The notes beneath the pieces were generated by a model. That model worked only from the letters and a program-made list of their open reading frames with translations. It had not been told where the DNA came from and ran no database searches. 5,842 nt of DNA from Pseudonocardiaceae bacterium (lineage in GTDB: Bacteria; Actinomycetota; Actinomycetes; Mycobacteriales; Pseudonocardiaceae), in NCBI GenBank assembly GCA_025937115.1, contig JAICSB010000233.1:1-5842 (forward strand), given 5' to 3'. This document shows, one piece after another, positions 5,251 to 5,842 of the stretch (the stretch's first letter is position 1; every line of letters begins with the position of its first letter). The position numbers and the translations under genes were made by a program.

Positions 5251-5380
5251 CTGGCCCACTGAGTCGCCGAGTCTGCGCAGGTAGCGGGCCGGAGACCGAC
5301 ATTGTGGAGACATTGCTCACTACTCCGGAGTCGTTGCCAACTCGCGTGACCCTTCGTGTGTCAACACGCCGGCCGGCTCC
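5251..5380. terminator. Convergent intergenic gap with small hairpins, possible termination region
   Basis: This 130-bp gap separates the rightward regulator from the leftward phosphotransferase, so transcripts from both sides should end here. Short inverted repeats are present: ACTCCGGAGT (5322-5331), CGTGT-GTCA-ACACG (5355-5368) and GCCGGCCGGC (5368-5377). None is followed by a T-run, so no classical terminator can be claimed; actinomycete terminators often lack the T-run. No gene or tRNA is visible in the gap. Confidence 0.28.
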
Positions 5381-5842
5381 CTAGAAGGGATGCCAACGAT
5401 CTGATGCACTAGCGATGCCTCGGATCGTCCGCATCCGAGTCTTATACTCGGTGGCTACCTCTGCGGACTCGTCAACATTCTGCATGAGCCAGGTGGTCAA
5501 CATGACTTCATTCGCAGCTCGCAGAACATCAAAACCACTGCTCCATGACGTTACGTCGTAGCCGTACGCCTCCGCAAACTCGCCATACTCGGCAGGCGTC
5601 CACCACCCGGCCGTTTGATACTCGGTTGCTGTCAGCGCAAGGTCCCATTCTGGTTGCCCCCACCCGAATCGTTCGAAATCAATAAGGATCGACTGACTAT
5701 GACACAACATCAGATTCTTGACGTGCGCATCCCCATGGGTGACTGTCGGTGAGAGCGGGTAACGAAGGCGTGACACCTCTGATCGAAGCTCTTCCAGGCG
5801 GCGCAGGAGGAAGTCCTTGTCCGCGGACGCCACTGGGGCGGA
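5381..5842 (-). CDS. APH/choline-kinase-family phosphotransferase, C-terminal part (N-terminus beyond window)
   Basis: The visible 153 residues contain the catalytic core of an aminoglycoside-phosphotransferase-like kinase. HGDAHVKN at about 36-43 matches the HxDxxxxN catalytic loop, and IDFERFGWGQPEWDLA at about 54-69 holds the metal-binding Asp. The helical C-terminal part includes ANEVMLTTWLMQNVDES, a pattern I recall from actinomycete phosphotransferases. The frame is open to the right edge, and the nearest in-window start, a GTG at 5833, would leave out the whole N-terminal ATP-binding lobe, so the gene is taken as cut by the window. Family members act on antibiotics, homoserine, choline or unknown small molecules; nothing here identifies the substrate. 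It is convergent with the regulator and may be cargo or flanking host DNA. Confidence 0.88.
   Translation of the reverse strand, partial: SAPVASADKDFLLRRLEELRSEVSRLRYPLSPTVTHGDAHVKNLMLCHSQSILIDFERFGWGQPEWDLALTATEYQTAGWWTPAEYGEFAEAYGYDVTSWSSGFDVLRAANEVMLTTWLMQNVDESAEVATEYKTRMRTIRGIASASDRWHPF

Noticed and set aside
1..5842. CRISPR array, tRNA or rRNA gene, insertion sequence ends, tRNA-type attachment site
   Set aside because: No regularly spaced repeats, cloverleaf-like sequences, transposase motifs or long terminal repeats were seen on either strand.

Overview
The window is high-GC DNA with strongly G/C-biased third codon positions, good Shine-Dalgarno sites and tightly packed genes, which points to an actinomycete; the genus cannot be read from it. 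Gene content suggests the transfer, activation and control part of an actinomycete integrative and conjugative element (AICE, pSAM2-like). The two anchors are a Pra-type activator of replication, integration and excision, and an FtsK/SpoIIIE-type DNA translocase with N-terminal membrane segments. No integrase, excisionase, tRNA attachment site or complete replication initiator lies in the window.

Layout. From about 3580 leftward to position 1, a compact set of minus-strand genes follows in transcription order. They are a 93-aa conserved-type small protein (3580-3299), the Pra-like protein (3333-2845), a 108-aa protein of unknown function (2848-2522), a 52-aa protein with two CxxC pairs (2487-2329), one or two doubtful short ORFs (2276-2172 and 2117-2049), the FtsK-like translocase (2049-460), a 150-aa protein (463-11), and the beginning of another reading frame that leaves the window (78-1). 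Several junctions are ATGA or TGATG overlaps, so the genes are probably translationally coupled in one or two operons. A 13-bp perfect inverted repeat sits at 2194-2239, about 145 bp before the translocase start.

Between the leftward operon and the divergent rightward regulator lies about 205 bp of control DNA (3581-3786). It holds a 14-bp palindrome, four variants of a GCGCATATGCGC site and a -10-like TAGACT. The rightward gene (3787-5250) encodes a 487-aa regulator: an N-terminal zinc-ribbon-like CxxC/CxxC motif, an XRE-type helix-turn-helix, an internal RRDLFK segment, and a long helical TPR-like C-terminal region. The simplest reading is that it binds the four-site array and controls both itself and the Pra operon. 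Its C-terminal half carries five TTA leucine codons and is richer in A/T than the rest.

At the right end a convergent minus-strand gene (5842-5381, N-terminus outside the window) encodes the C-terminal half of an APH/choline-kinase-type phosphotransferase with intact catalytic motifs. It may be cargo, or host DNA beyond the element; the sequence does not decide this.
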